Of a stretch of 64,000 nt of DNA, positions 54,924 through 63,836 are shown in pieces. Below the pieces are notes generated by a model, which ran no database searches, was not told the origin of the DNA, and saw nothing but the letters and a program-made list of their open reading frames with translations. The DNA is taken from the NCBI RefSeq assembly GCF_007785775.2, contig NZ_VNIK02000005.1, forward strand, positions 124,001 through 188,000, given 5' to 3'. The position numbers were made by a program, and so were the translations under genes. How positions within the stretch are numbered: the stretch's first letter is position 1; the number at the start of each line of letters is the position of its first letter. The DNA is from Flagellimonas hadalis (GTDB lineage Bacteria; Bacteroidota; Bacteroidia; Flavobacteriales; Flavobacteriaceae).

Positions 54924-57107
54924 TCACTCCTTTTTTCCGATCAACGAAAAGTCGAGATGCCTCTTCACCAAATCGGTGTCCTTTACCATCACATAGACCT
55001 CATCGCCCAACTGGTACACCCGTTTTCTTCTTTCCCCAATAATGGCATATTGGCGTTCGTCAAACACATAATAATCGTCCTTGATGTCACGGATCCTCAC
55101 CATTCCCTCACATTTGTTCTCAATGATCTCCACATAGATGCCCCATTCGGTCACCCCGGAAATGACCCCAAGGAACTCTTGGTCCTTATGGTCTTCCATG
55201 AACTTGATCTGCATGTATTTCACGGAATCCCGCTCGGCATTGGCCGCTAACATTTCCATATCTGAGGAATGCTTGCATTTTTCTTCGTACAGCACTGCGC
55301 TTGGTTGTTTTTCCCCATCCAGATAATGCTGTAGCAAACGGTGGACCATCACGTCCGGATATCTTCGGATGGGTGAGGTGAAATGGGTGTAATAATCAAA
55401 CCCCAGCCCATAGTGTCCAATATTTTCCGTGGTATAAATGGCCTTGCTCATACTTCGAATGGCCAAGGTATCCACCAAATTCTGTTCTTTTTTCCCCTTA
55501 ACGTCCTCCAGAAGCTGGTTCAGGGACTTGTTGATGGTCTTTCTATCCTTAAGGTCTATACTATGTCCAAAACGGGAAATAACGCCGTTCAGGGCCATTA
55601 ATTTCTCATCATCGGGCTTGTCGTGTACCCGATAGACAAAGGTCTTTTTCTTTTTGCCAATATATTCGGCCACTTTTCGGTTGGCCAATAGCATAAATTC
55701 CTCTATAAGCTTGTTCGCTTCCTTCGCTTCCTTGAAGTAAACCCCCAAGGGCACGTTGTCTTCGGACAGGTTGAACTTTACCTCTATCTTGTCAAAAGAG
55801 ATGGCTCCGGCATCCATACGGGCCTGCCGCATGATCTTCGCCAATCGGTCAAAAGTGAGGATGGCCTCCACAATATCGGCCGAAACCGAATACGCCTTTC
55901 CCCTGATGGAAATGGCTTCCGGTATGCTATCCTCCCCGGTCTCGATGATATGCTGCGCTTCCTCATAGGAAAAACGTTCGTTGGAATTGATGGCCGTCCG
56001 GCCAAACCATTGGTTCACCAGTCGGGCCTTATCATCCATTTCAAAAACGGCGGAGAAGGTATATTTTTCTTCGTTGGGTCTCAGCGAACAGGCCATATTG
56101 GAAAGTACCTCGGGCAACATGGGAACCACTCTGTCCACCAAATAAACGGACGTGGCCCTGTCATAGGCCTCATCTTCCAAAATGGTACCGGACTGTACAT
56201 AATGCGAAACATCAGCAATATGTATCCCTATCCCATAGTTTCCGTTTTCCAATTTCTGAAAGGAAAGGGCATCATCAAAATCCTTGGCATCCTTTGGATC
56301 TATGGTAAAAGTGAGCACATCCCGCATGTCCCTTCTTTTGGCAATCTCGGATGCCTTGATGCTGGTATCCAAGGTTTTGGCAAACTGTTCCACTTCGTAG
56401 GGAAACTCGTAAGGCAGTCCATACTCCGCTAAAATGGAATGTATCTCCGTGTCGTGCTCCCCCGGTCTTCCCAAGACCTCTACCACTTCTCCGTAGGGTG
56501 AATCTGCATCGGATGGCCAATCGCCAAGGTTCACCAACACTTTGTCCCCATCGTTGGCCTTTTTGAGTTTATCCAACGGAATGAAGATGTCCGTGTACAT
56601 TCTGGAATCCGAAGGCCTCACAAAGGCAAAGGTCTTCTGCTTGTCCACGATGCCCACATAGGAAGTCTTCTTGCGCTCCAGGATATTGGAAATCTCTCCT
56701 TCCTGTTTTTTCCCCTTACGTTTGGGCTTTATAAAAACTTCCACGGTATCTCCGTGCAAGGCCCGGTTCAGACCATTATGGGGCACAAAGATGTCATCCT
56801 CCATATCTTCCACCACAATATAGGCGTTGCCACTTGAGGTAAGGTCCACCTTTCCCGTAAAATAGGTGTGCAGTGAAGGCTTCTTTTTGTACTTGCCCTT
56901 TTCTTCCTCCACGATCCGGTCACTGGCCCTGAGCTCTCCCAGACGCTTGATGAGTTCGTTGCGGTCCTGTGTATCGGTAACACCTAGTTTTGCGGCTATC
57001 TGCTTGTAGTTAAAGCTTTTGGATGGTTCTTTTTCAAGTACGGTAAAAATGCCCTTGGTCAACTCGTTCTTCCTCTGACTCCTGGATCTCTTCTTCTTCT
57101 TCGACAT
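54924..57107 (-). CDS. rnr: Ribonuclease R
   Basis: A 727-residue 3'-5' exoribonuclease able to degrade structured RNA. The basic N-terminus KKKKRSRSQRKN precedes a helix-turn-helix-like region, cold-shock domains and the RNB catalytic core. The core contains TIDPKDAKDFDDALSF (metal-binding Asp cluster) and IGIHIADVSHYV. The C-terminal S1 domain begins near VISGVTEWGIYVEI. Length is normal. It is transcribed away from the 596-base AT-rich gap upstream. Confidence 0.97.
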   Translation of the reverse strand: MSKKKKRSRSQRKNELTKGIFTVLEKEPSKSFNYKQIAAKLGVTDTQDRNELIKRLGELRASDRIVEEEKGKYKKKPSLHTYFTGKVDLTSSGNAYIVVEDMEDDIFVPHNGLNRALHGDTVEVFIKPKRKGKKQEGEISNILERKKTSYVGIVDKQKTFAFVRPSDSRMYTDIFIPLDKLKKANDGDKVLVNLGDWPSDADSPYGEVVEVLGRPGEHDTEIHSILAEYGLPYEFPYEVEQFAKTLDTSIKASEIAKRRDMRDVLTFTIDPKDAKDFDDALSFQKLENGNYGIGIHIADVSHYVQSGTILEDEAYDRATSVYLVDRVVPMLPEVLSNMACSLRPNEEKYTFSAVFEMDDKARLVNQWFGRTAINSNERFSYEEAQHIIETGEDSIPEAISIRGKAYSVSADIVEAILTFDRLAKIMRQARMDAGAISFDKIEVKFNLSEDNVPLGVYFKEAKEANKLIEEFMLLANRKVAEYIGKKKKTFVYRVHDKPDDEKLMALNGVISRFGHSIDLKDRKTINKSLNQLLEDVKGKKEQNLVDTLAIRSMSKAIYTTENIGHYGLGFDYYTHFTSPIRRYPDVMVHRLLQHYLDGEKQPSAVLYEEKCKHSSDMEMLAANAERDSVKYMQIKFMEDHKDQEFLGVISGVTEWGIYVEIIENKCEGMVRIRDIKDDYYVFDERQYAIIGERRKRVYQLGDEVYVMVKDTDLVKRHLDFSLIGKKE

Positions 57108-57703
57108 TAAATGGACTTATTTTTTTGAAAAATACGAATTATAATCCTTGGACAGCAAGGAATGGTTTAAGTAATCGTAAAGACAACTTGTTTTATCAAC
57201 AATAACCATTATTCCTCTTTTCTTATTTTTTTGAAATTTTAAAGAATGATGATGATGATGTATTGTTGAAATGTGGTATAATTTTTTCAGATAAATATTG
57301 CTCTGAACAGCAAAATGATTTTATCCACAATTTGTAAGAAGTAAATAATTTTAAAAATCAAAGGATTAGATTTTTTATCCACGGTTTTTGATAACCGTTT
57401 TCAACATCAATTTATTGAAAAGTAAATGTAATTTTAATGTTAATTACAGCCGATTTTTGTTTCATACCAGTTGATTAATTTTTAATGGAATTTGGACCGT
57501 TCCAAAAGAAAATAGTGTAATTGATCTATTTTCTGGAAAATCAAAATTTACTTACCGATAGTTTTCTTAAAAAGATCAACAAAAAGCACAAAATGATAAA
57601 TAGCTGTTTTATAGCAAGATGAAAATATTCAATGATTTTTGTGAACATCTTCGAACAAAAAGATATTGTACCTTTGTATAGTAGCCTCAAATAAACAAAA
57701 ATC
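57108..57703. other. AT-rich 596-base intergenic region with DnaA boxes (candidate oriC)
   Basis: No gene is seen between divergent rnr and rpiB. The stretch is strongly AT-rich. It contains a perfect DnaA box TTATCCACA at 57321-57329 and single-mismatch boxes TTATCAACA at 57193-57201 and TTATCCACG at 57375-57383, all in the same orientation. A weaker TTTTCAACA lies at 57398-57406, with an (ATG)5 run near 57246-57260. Origins in bacteria are typically AT-rich gaps with clustered DnaA boxes, and parS-like sites lie 33-35 kb away. The origin call is inference; GC skew could not be computed here. Confidence 0.45.
57669..57676 (+). promoter_or_regulatory. Bacteroidota -7 element TACCTTTG for rpiB
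   Basis: An exact TAnnTTTG match, 27 bases before the rpiB ATG at 57704. No good -33 TTTG at the usual spacing. Confidence 0.5.
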
Positions 57704-58135
57704 ATGAAAATAGCCATTGGAAACGATCACGCGGGAACCGATTATAAACTGGCCATTGTGGGCCTTCTCAAATCAAAGGGAATAGAGGTTGTCAATTATG
57801 GTACGGACGGAGTGGACAGCGTGGACTATCCAGATTTTACACATCCTGTGGCAACGGACGTGGAAGGAGGAAAAGTGGATATGGGCATCGTTATCTGCGG
57901 AAGTGGCAACGGGGCCTCGATGACCATCAACAAACACCAGAATATCAGGGGCGCCCTCTGCTGGAACAAAGAGATAGTACAGCTGGCCAGGGAACATAAC
58001 GACGCCAATATTTTGAGCTTGCCCGCCAGGTTCATTTCACTTCCACAGGCTTTGGATATGGTAGAGACCTTTTTGAACACCAAGTTTGAAGGCGGAAGGC
58101 ACGAAAGGAGAATAGAAAAAATACCCTGCAGATAA
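57704..58135 (+). CDS. rpiB: Ribose-5-phosphate isomerase B
   Basis: A 143-residue RpiB/LacAB-type isomerase interconverting ribose-5-phosphate and ribulose-5-phosphate. The N-terminal GNDHAGTDYK carries the substrate-binding Asp-His. ICGSGNGASM contains the catalytic Cys region (CGTG-like in homologues) and LPARFI is conserved. Length is standard. It lies one base before the CDF transporter gene, so the two are co-transcribed. Confidence 0.95.
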   Translation: MKIAIGNDHAGTDYKLAIVGLLKSKGIEVVNYGTDGVDSVDYPDFTHPVATDVEGGKVDMGIVICGSGNGASMTINKHQNIRGALCWNKEIVQLAREHNDANILSLPARFISLPQALDMVETFLNTKFEGGRHERRIEKIPCR

Positions 58136-58136
58136 C

Positions 58137-59054
58137 ATGGGGCACCATCATCATCATGGGCACTCACATTCACATACGGACCTAAGGGGGAGGAATCTGC
58201 TCATTTCCATCCTGTTGAACATCCTGATCACTTTGGCACAGGTTGTTGGTGGACTTATTTCTGGAAGTTTGGCCCTGCTATCGGACGCATTGCACAATTT
58301 CAGCGATGTACTTTCCCTGATCATCAGTTATGTGGCCCAAAAGTTGGGAAAAAAACAAGCCAACAAGCACAAGACATTCGGATATAAACGCGCCGAGATC
58401 ATGGCGGCCTTTGTCAATGCCGCAACCTTGGTGGTCGTGGCCATTTTTTTGATGAAAGAAGCCGTGGAACGCCTTTTTGATACACAGGAAATAGCGTCCA
58501 ATCTCGTCATTTGGCTTTCCGTATTGGGCATAGTGGCCAATGGGTTCAGCGTACTTCTGCTGAAAAAGGACTCCAAGGAAAACATGAACATGAGGTCTGC
58601 CTACCTGCACCTGTTGACGGACATGATGGCCTCCGTGGCCGTTTTGATAGGGGGTATATTGATGAGCTTGTTCCAGCTCTATTGGGTGGATGCCGTCTTG
58701 ACCATGATCATTGGCATCTATTTGATATATATGGGGTACGACCTCTTGAAGGAATCCACAAAAGTATTGATGCTATTCACCCCAAAATCCATTGTGATCC
58801 AAGATATTGTGGAATCCATTTGTACCATAGAGCCCGTGAAGAACGTACACCATGTCCATATTTGGCAGCTCAATGAAGATGAGGTACACATGGAGGCCCA
58901 TGTCGATTTTAAAGAGGACATCAAACTTTCTGAGTTCGATACCATTTTGGAAGAAATAGAAGAACATGTCTACCACAAGCACGGTATCAACCACGTGAAC
59001 ATCCAGCCCGAATTTGACAAGTGCGACTCCAAGAGCATCATAGTGCAGGATTGA
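58137..59054 (+). CDS. Cation diffusion facilitator (zinc/cadmium exporter, CzcD/ZitB type)
   Basis: A 305-residue inner-membrane antiporter with six helices. The cytoplasmic N-terminus starts MGHHHHHGHSHSH, a natural histidine tract likely to bind metal. Metal-site motifs are SDALHNFSDVLSL in helix 2 and HLLTDMMASVAV in helix 5. The C-terminal cytoplasmic ferredoxin-like domain has HHVHIWQLNEDEVHMEAHV. CDF proteins exchange Zn2+ or similar ions for protons. Its stop codon overlaps the start of the next gene (TGATG). Confidence 0.95.
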   Translation: MGHHHHHGHSHSHTDLRGRNLLISILLNILITLAQVVGGLISGSLALLSDALHNFSDVLSLIISYVAQKLGKKQANKHKTFGYKRAEIMAAFVNAATLVVVAIFLMKEAVERLFDTQEIASNLVIWLSVLGIVANGFSVLLLKKDSKENMNMRSAYLHLLTDMMASVAVLIGGILMSLFQLYWVDAVLTMIIGIYLIYMGYDLLKESTKVLMLFTPKSIVIQDIVESICTIEPVKNVHHVHIWQLNEDEVHMEAHVDFKEDIKLSEFDTILEEIEEHVYHKHGINHVNIQPEFDKCDSKSIIVQD

Positions 59055-59497
59055 TGGAAATAAAGGTCAACACATTTGATGGACTTACGAACACGGAACT
59101 GTACCAGATTTTGCGCCTCCGCAGCGAGGTCTTTGTCGTGGAACAGGACTGTGTGTACCAGGATATGGACAACAAGGACCAAAAAGCCCTTCATGTTTTA
59201 GGATCAAAAGAAGGTCAAATTGTGGCCTATACCCGAATTTTCAAGCCTGGGGACTATTTTGAAAATGCCAGCATAGGAAGGGTAGTGGTGGCGAAAGATC
59301 AGCGGCATTATGGCTATGGAAAAAGGATCATGGAAGCCTCTTTATCCACAATAGAGGAACGCTTTCCGGACACCGCCATTGAGATTTCGGCACAATCCTA
59401 CCTTATCAAATTTTACACTGAGCTCGGTTTTGAGCGCCTTGGAGACGAATATTTGGAAGATGGGATCCCGCATGTACGAATGTTGAAAAAAGGGTAA
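59054..59497 (+). CDS. ElaA-like GNAT N-acetyltransferase
   Basis: A 147-residue acetyltransferase of the ElaA group. The N-terminal LTNTELYQILRLRSEVFVVEQDCVYQDMDNKD is the family signature, and GRVVVAKDQRHYGYGKRIM is the acetyl-CoA binding motif A. The substrate is unknown. The ATG at 59054 overlaps the stop of the CDF gene; an upstream frame would only add CDF-overlapping residues. A perfect DnaA-box 9-mer (59342-59350) lies inside this gene and is probably chance. Confidence 0.9.
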   Translation: MEIKVNTFDGLTNTELYQILRLRSEVFVVEQDCVYQDMDNKDQKALHVLGSKEGQIVAYTRIFKPGDYFENASIGRVVVAKDQRHYGYGKRIMEASLSTIEERFPDTAIEISAQSYLIKFYTELGFERLGDEYLEDGIPHVRMLKKG

Positions 59498-59500
59498 CAA

Positions 59501-60109
59501 TCAGACCAACCGTTTCGCCACCCCGATTTTCTCCAGATACGACAGTCTCAATATCAAGTTTATCGGTTTTTCCGCCTTGTTTTGGGTGGAAAAATACAGA
59601 AGCCCCTCCTTTTTTGGGCAAAGTTTTTCCAGCACCAGTTTTCCATGAAGGTCGTAGTGCCCTTGTATCAGTTTTTCAAAGAATTCCCTTGTTAAACCTA
59701 AAGTGGATAAATGCAAGATGAGTTTTTCACGGTTCACAAAAGTGATGTTGCACGAAGTGAACACCTTGTCCACATCAGAAAAAATACTGGTCGCCAAGGC
59801 ATAAAAATGGGTCTTTTTGGCAACATCGAACAGCCATCCTTGCTTCTTCTCACCCTCTTTTTCATAGAAGAGCTCAAAGGCAAATGTGGGCAAGCTCTCG
59901 TTCACATAATCCAATTGGGCCTTTTCGTCCACGTAATAAAAGGTATCTGAAAACTTGTCCTTTAGGACAAGGTCTATGCCCCGCAATTGCTGTCTTCTAT
60001 CGGAAATCCGCTCAAAGGCATACTTTTTCAAGTGTTTTTGATAGTAGGAATCCAATAAAACGGCGAGTTGTTTTTCTTTGTAAAGATCGGCTTTGAAATT
60101 ACTCTTCAA
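59501..60109 (-). CDS. Predicted type II restriction endonuclease (PD-(D/E)XK-like), partner of the C5 methylase
   Basis: A 202-residue protein encoded directly behind, and overlapping by 11 bases, a cytosine-5 methyltransferase gene, the usual layout of a type II restriction-modification pair. A PD-(D/E)XK-like signature is visible: GID with Asp46 in LRGIDLVLK, then a strand YYVDEKAQ in which Asp61-Glu62-Lys63 can supply the acidic residue and Lys. A following segment FAFELFYE and a helix-rich C-terminus complete the protein. No known endonuclease family is recognised, and the recognition site is unknown. Endonuclease function is inferred from context plus motif. Confidence 0.7.
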   Translation of the reverse strand: MKSNFKADLYKEKQLAVLLDSYYQKHLKKYAFERISDRRQQLRGIDLVLKDKFSDTFYYVDEKAQLDYVNESLPTFAFELFYEKEGEKKQGWLFDVAKKTHFYALATSIFSDVDKVFTSCNITFVNREKLILHLSTLGLTREFFEKLIQGHYDLHGKLVLEKLCPKKEGLLYFSTQNKAEKPINLILRLSYLEKIGVAKRLV

Positions 60110-61334
60110 TTTGGGATAGGTTCCGGAACAGGGCGGAACCTATCTGCTCCACAATGCCCACCACCAAGGCATTTCCCATAAAAAATGCGCGTTTGGCATC
60201 TGGGATTCCATCCAAGAGAGTGTGATTGTCCGGAAACATGTTCAACCGTTCCAATTCAACTGGGGAAAGTCTTCGCAGTCCCTTGGAGGTCTGGACCACG
60301 TGCTTGAACCGGGACGGCGACTTGCCGCCCTCACCGGTTATGATAGTTCTGGAAGGTTGATCGAGTGCATCGGGAAACACCATGCTTCCCTCGCTATAAT
60401 GGTATTCAAAACCGGCCTTGGTCTGGCGGGTTTCTTTTTTGGAGCCTTTTAGGTACTCCCATTTGTGCAATTCTTCCTGCTCAATGAACAGCTCTGGACT
60501 GGCAGAACCATTTTCCAGGATATCCGAGAGCAGTGTCCGCTTTCCATTATAGGAAGGAGCGGTTTTTAGTGTGGAAACTTTTCCATTGATACAAATTCCG
60601 GTATTCAGGAATGGGGAAAGCCCTTTTTTGGCATTGAATTGTTCCGAAAGCTTCACCAAATCCGGATCCAAACTAAAGGACACGACTTTTTGGGTAGTGT
60701 TCCACACCGGAAAAGCGGAAGCAATGGTCCCTTTTTTCAAGATCCAATCCTTGGGCTTGGTTTTTTGGAGCGTTTTGAAAATCGGGGTCGATTTGTGGTA
60801 CGCCAGAAAAAAAACGCGCCTTCGGCGCTGGGGCATTCCATACTCAGCCGCATTGATCACGCGCCATTCCACGGCATAGCCCAATTGGGAAAGGCTGCTC
60901 AGCATCACGGCAAAATCACGGCCCCGCTGGGTGGACGGAGATTTCAACAATCGGTCCACATTTTCAAGAAAAAGGTATTTGGGCTTGTTCTTTTTTTCGG
61001 AAAGAATTCGGTGAATGGACCACCAGAGCACTCCTTTTTTACCGATAAGCCCTTTGGAATTTTTCAGGGAGGTGGCCACGGAATAGTCCTGGCACGGAAA
61101 ACCGCCCACCAAAATATCATGGTCGGGAATCAAGGACGGGGGAATCGACTCGATGTTGGCGTTGGTATGGTTCTCGGGACCAAAACGGGCCTCATACACC
61201 AATGAAGCGTGCTGCATTTTGGTGGAGGGCTCCCATTGGTTGCTCCACACTACTTTGTAGTGCCCTGTTTTTTCCAATCCCAGACGAAAACCGCCCACTC
61301 CGGCAAAAAGTTCACAGACCTTGAGTTTTTGCAT
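60099..61334 (-). CDS. DNA (cytosine-5) methyltransferase
   Basis: A 411-residue C5 methylase. Motifs in order are I (CELFAGVGGFRLGLEKTG, SAM binding), IV (GGFPCQDYS with the catalytic Cys), VI (ENVDRLL), VIII (QRRRRVFFLAY), a target-recognition region of about 150 residues, IX (PSRTIITGEGG) and X (GNALVVGIVEQIG). All catalytic motifs look intact. It methylates cytosine in an unknown short site and protects it from the overlapping downstream nuclease. The ATG at 61334 is used in place of a TTG two codons earlier. Confidence 0.95.
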   Translation of the reverse strand: MQKLKVCELFAGVGGFRLGLEKTGHYKVVWSNQWEPSTKMQHASLVYEARFGPENHTNANIESIPPSLIPDHDILVGGFPCQDYSVATSLKNSKGLIGKKGVLWWSIHRILSEKKNKPKYLFLENVDRLLKSPSTQRGRDFAVMLSSLSQLGYAVEWRVINAAEYGMPQRRRRVFFLAYHKSTPIFKTLQKTKPKDWILKKGTIASAFPVWNTTQKVVSFSLDPDLVKLSEQFNAKKGLSPFLNTGICINGKVSTLKTAPSYNGKRTLLSDILENGSASPELFIEQEELHKWEYLKGSKKETRQTKAGFEYHYSEGSMVFPDALDQPSRTIITGEGGKSPSRFKHVVQTSKGLRRLSPVELERLNMFPDNHTLLDGIPDAKRAFFMGNALVVGIVEQIGSALFRNLSQIEE

Positions 61335-61349
61335 GCCCAAAAATAGGAT

Positions 61350-61838
61350 TTATTCCAACTTTTTTAAACGATCATCAAACAAACCGACGAGAAGACTGTT
61401 TCCTTCCCTATCTACCCGGATTCCACCATACTTGGCATTCCCATATTTTTCCGCATCCCCTTCCTGGAAAAAATAGGATTCCGCTCCGATATTTATGTTC
61501 CACCAATTCCCTTTGGTATATCTGATGGGAAGCTCGTTCGGTTTCGCCTTTTCTCCCTCGGCCAAGAATCGGATGTGCCGCACAACGCCCAAAGCATCAG
61601 GTTCAAGGGCACAATAGCCACGCTTGGGAATGCTGTCAAGGGTCATTTCGCTGGGCAGTTTGTAGCGTAGGTCCATATAGTCGCCCTGCATCAACGAACG
61701 GGGATCCACAGGGGCCAACTCCATAAAGACGAGGGTTCCCTCCTCCAACAGTTTTTCCTTCTGCACTACGGAATAGTTGAAATACCCCAAAAAGAGCAAC
61801 AGGTTCGCCAGTATGATGATCCAGCTATACTTCTTCAT
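61350..61838 (-). CDS. GDYXXLXY-domain membrane protein
   Basis: A 162-residue protein with one N-terminal transmembrane helix (about residues 5-22). The name-giving motif is GDYMDLRYKL at about 53-62, followed by a beta-rich domain (RGYCALEPD, RYTKGNWWNINIGAESYFFQEG). The family is found next to DUF2157 and DUF4401 membrane proteins, as here. Function is unknown. Its start overlaps the 3' end of the DUF4401 gene by 14 bases. Confidence 0.9.
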   Translation of the reverse strand: MKKYSWIIILANLLLFLGYFNYSVVQKEKLLEEGTLVFMELAPVDPRSLMQGDYMDLRYKLPSEMTLDSIPKRGYCALEPDALGVVRHIRFLAEGEKAKPNELPIRYTKGNWWNINIGAESYFFQEGDAEKYGNAKYGGIRVDREGNSLLVGLFDDRLKKLE

Positions 61839-62898
61839 CGGTCTTGGTCATTTGGGTGAAAAAAAAGTAAAAAACCAGAAACACCACGCCGGACGAAAAC
61901 AGGATGATGGATTTGGTGAGCAAGGTCAGGGATAGGTCATAATAATATTGGATCACAAAGTAAATCAACGCAATGATTCCGATGGCAAAGCCCGTTTTGT
62001 AATTGATCAAAAAGCTCAATAGAACTATGAGCAAAGCTCCCGAAATGGCCGGGGCGAACAAGGTGGGCAATAGGGTGAAAACACACAGCACGAGCATCAG
62101 GACCTTCTTTTGGCCGACAATGCCAAATCTTTTCAACAATTTATCGGCCAAATACAGGATAAGACCAATCGATGCCACGGAGGATATCCAGATATAACTT
62201 CCAGAAATTGGGGCAAGCCCATTTTTTCCAACGGCCACAAGCCCAAAAAGCAGACAAAAAACCAAGCCGATGCGCAAAGGACCGTTCAATTGTGCCAGCT
62301 TTCGAGAGCTTGTCAACAGTTTGGCCTCATTCAAAAAGCAAAAGGCGAGAAGGACCGTATACAAAAGCAGGTAGCCATGGATGGCATCGGGAATGTTGTA
62401 GGACATGATCAAAAACAACATGGCCGCACCAATGGTGATGATGGAAATAAATGAAATGACATAATTTTGGGTGATGGTCAAACTGCCCAACGCCATCAGG
62501 ATGACCAAGAGGGCAACAAAGTCCTCGTTGACCTCCAAAGAAGCCAATCCGAAGGCAAAAAGAATGACACCGAGGACATAAAAACACACGCTGAACGTAT
62601 CCAGGATAAAGCTGTTGTATGTCCTGTCTATGACAACGGCCACCGCAGCAAGGGCAATTCCCAAAAGCAGCATTCCCCATTCGGAATCGTAAATGCCCAG
62701 GATAAAAAGGAATACCACAAAGGCCAAAGTGGTAAGCAGGCCCCCAAAAATGGAAAGAACCTTAATGACCACGCTCGAGTTTTTGCCTTTCTTTTCCCCA
62801 TATTCGGAAAGGATGGCGGCTTCATCGTACTGAAATCCGTCCCCTTCAATGGTCCGAATGGCGTCCATTATTTGTTCCAACTGCTTCATGTGTTCCAT
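61825..62898 (-). CDS. DUF4401-family multi-pass membrane protein
   Basis: A 357-residue integral membrane protein with a short soluble N-terminus (DGFQYDEAAILSEYGEKKGKN at about residues 18-38) and about ten to twelve hydrophobic helices after residue 45. It resembles, from memory, DUF4401, which co-occurs with DUF2157 and GDYXXLXY proteins. It overlaps both neighbours (13 bases upstream, 14 downstream), so the three are translationally coupled and probably form one membrane complex. Function is unknown. Confidence 0.85.
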   Translation of the reverse strand: MEHMKQLEQIMDAIRTIEGDGFQYDEAAILSEYGEKKGKNSSVVIKVLSIFGGLLTTLAFVVFLFILGIYDSEWGMLLLGIALAAVAVVIDRTYNSFILDTFSVCFYVLGVILFAFGLASLEVNEDFVALLVILMALGSLTITQNYVISFISIITIGAAMLFLIMSYNIPDAIHGYLLLYTVLLAFCFLNEAKLLTSSRKLAQLNGPLRIGLVFCLLFGLVAVGKNGLAPISGSYIWISSVASIGLILYLADKLLKRFGIVGQKKVLMLVLCVFTLLPTLFAPAISGALLIVLLSFLINYKTGFAIGIIALIYFVIQYYYDLSLTLLTKSIILFSSGVVFLVFYFFFTQMTKTDEEV

Positions 62899-63836
62899 TT
62901 CTTTTGAAGGCCCAACAAAGTCTTGATCAACAGCGTGATGCTTGCAATAATGAACACCCCAATGGCAAAGAGCATGCCTGCGTCATCAGAAATGTTCAGC
63001 AGGAAGGCACAGCAGATGATGATCAGGCCAAATGGAATGATGGATAGATAAAAGAGGCTTTTTGTTTTCAGGCCATACCCTATCCCAACCCCGAACAATA
63101 CAATGGTGGAGAGCAACAGAAACACAAATGAAGCATTGGCTTTATCAAAAATCCCTCCTGATACGCCCACTGTGCCGATGGTCGCCACCGTCAAAGCCAA
63201 CAAGGAGGTAAACCAAGAGGGGCGGCTCTTCAGTCGGGTGAATCTGGGAAGCATCAGAAAGGCCAAAAGGAACAAACTGTTGATGGCAAAAAGCAACAAA
63301 GAGAGCAATGCCCCGTTCCAGTCACGTGCCACCTGTTCTGTGTAGAGAATCAGTGTGATGTTGATAAGAGCAATAAAAACCACCCATTGTGGGGAAAAAT
63401 TGGAAACAAAGCTCCAAATGGCAATGGAAAGGGTCCACACCAGAAAAAAATCATAGGCATTGGCCCCGGTTTGATAGACTTGTCCAAAAACGGCCCAAAG
63501 AACGCCCACCAAAACCGATGCGCCAACAAGCATTGTTTTTTTTACCAAAGGACGGGCCTTTATCAAAAAGAGGCACAAAAAGACGAGCACAACCAACCCC
63601 TCGATAAGTCCAAGCTTGGCAAAACGGTGCAGATGGGCCCAATTGTAGGCAAAGAAGAAAACAATGCCCGCCGTGCTGAACGAAATGCCGAGCCCCAAAA
63701 GCAACAACGATAGAAACTTGCGCCACATAGGTTTGTTGGAATAGACATGCTCCTCCAGGAACGTGGCGACCCCGCTTTCGGACCAATTGCTGTTCCGGAT
63801 GATGATCTGTGTGTCCTCCCGACTGATTTTCGGCAT
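62886..63836 (-). CDS. DUF2157-family multi-pass membrane protein
   Basis: A 316-residue protein with a soluble start (ISREDTQIIIRNSNWSESGVATFLEEH) and about nine to ten transmembrane helices from residue 40. The DUF2157 family has this N-terminal helical segment and the FAYNWAHLHRFAKLG loop after the first helix. It is the first gene of the DUF2157-DUF4401-GDYXXLXY unit. Function is unknown; co-occurrence suggests a complex in the inner membrane. The 160 bases upstream to the window edge contain no supported gene. Confidence 0.87.
   Translation of the reverse strand: MPKISREDTQIIIRNSNWSESGVATFLEEHVYSNKPMWRKFLSLLLLGLGISFSTAGIVFFFAYNWAHLHRFAKLGLIEGLVVLVFLCLFLIKARPLVKKTMLVGASVLVGVLWAVFGQVYQTGANAYDFFLVWTLSIAIWSFVSNFSPQWVVFIALINITLILYTEQVARDWNGALLSLLLFAINSLFLLAFLMLPRFTRLKSRPSWFTSLLALTVATIGTVGVSGGIFDKANASFVFLLLSTIVLFGVGIGYGLKTKSLFYLSIIPFGLIIICCAFLLNISDDAGMLFAIGVFIIASITLLIKTLLGLQKKWNT

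Noticed and set aside
57246..57260. (ATG)5 microsatellite as a phase-variation switch
   Set aside because: It lies more than 100 bases upstream of rnr and more than 400 from rpiB, in no reading frame, and is short.
59342..59350. A second perfect DnaA box (TTATCCACA)
   Set aside because: It is isolated inside the ElaA-like gene with no cluster or AT-rich gap; about half a perfect 9-mer is expected by chance in the window on both strands.
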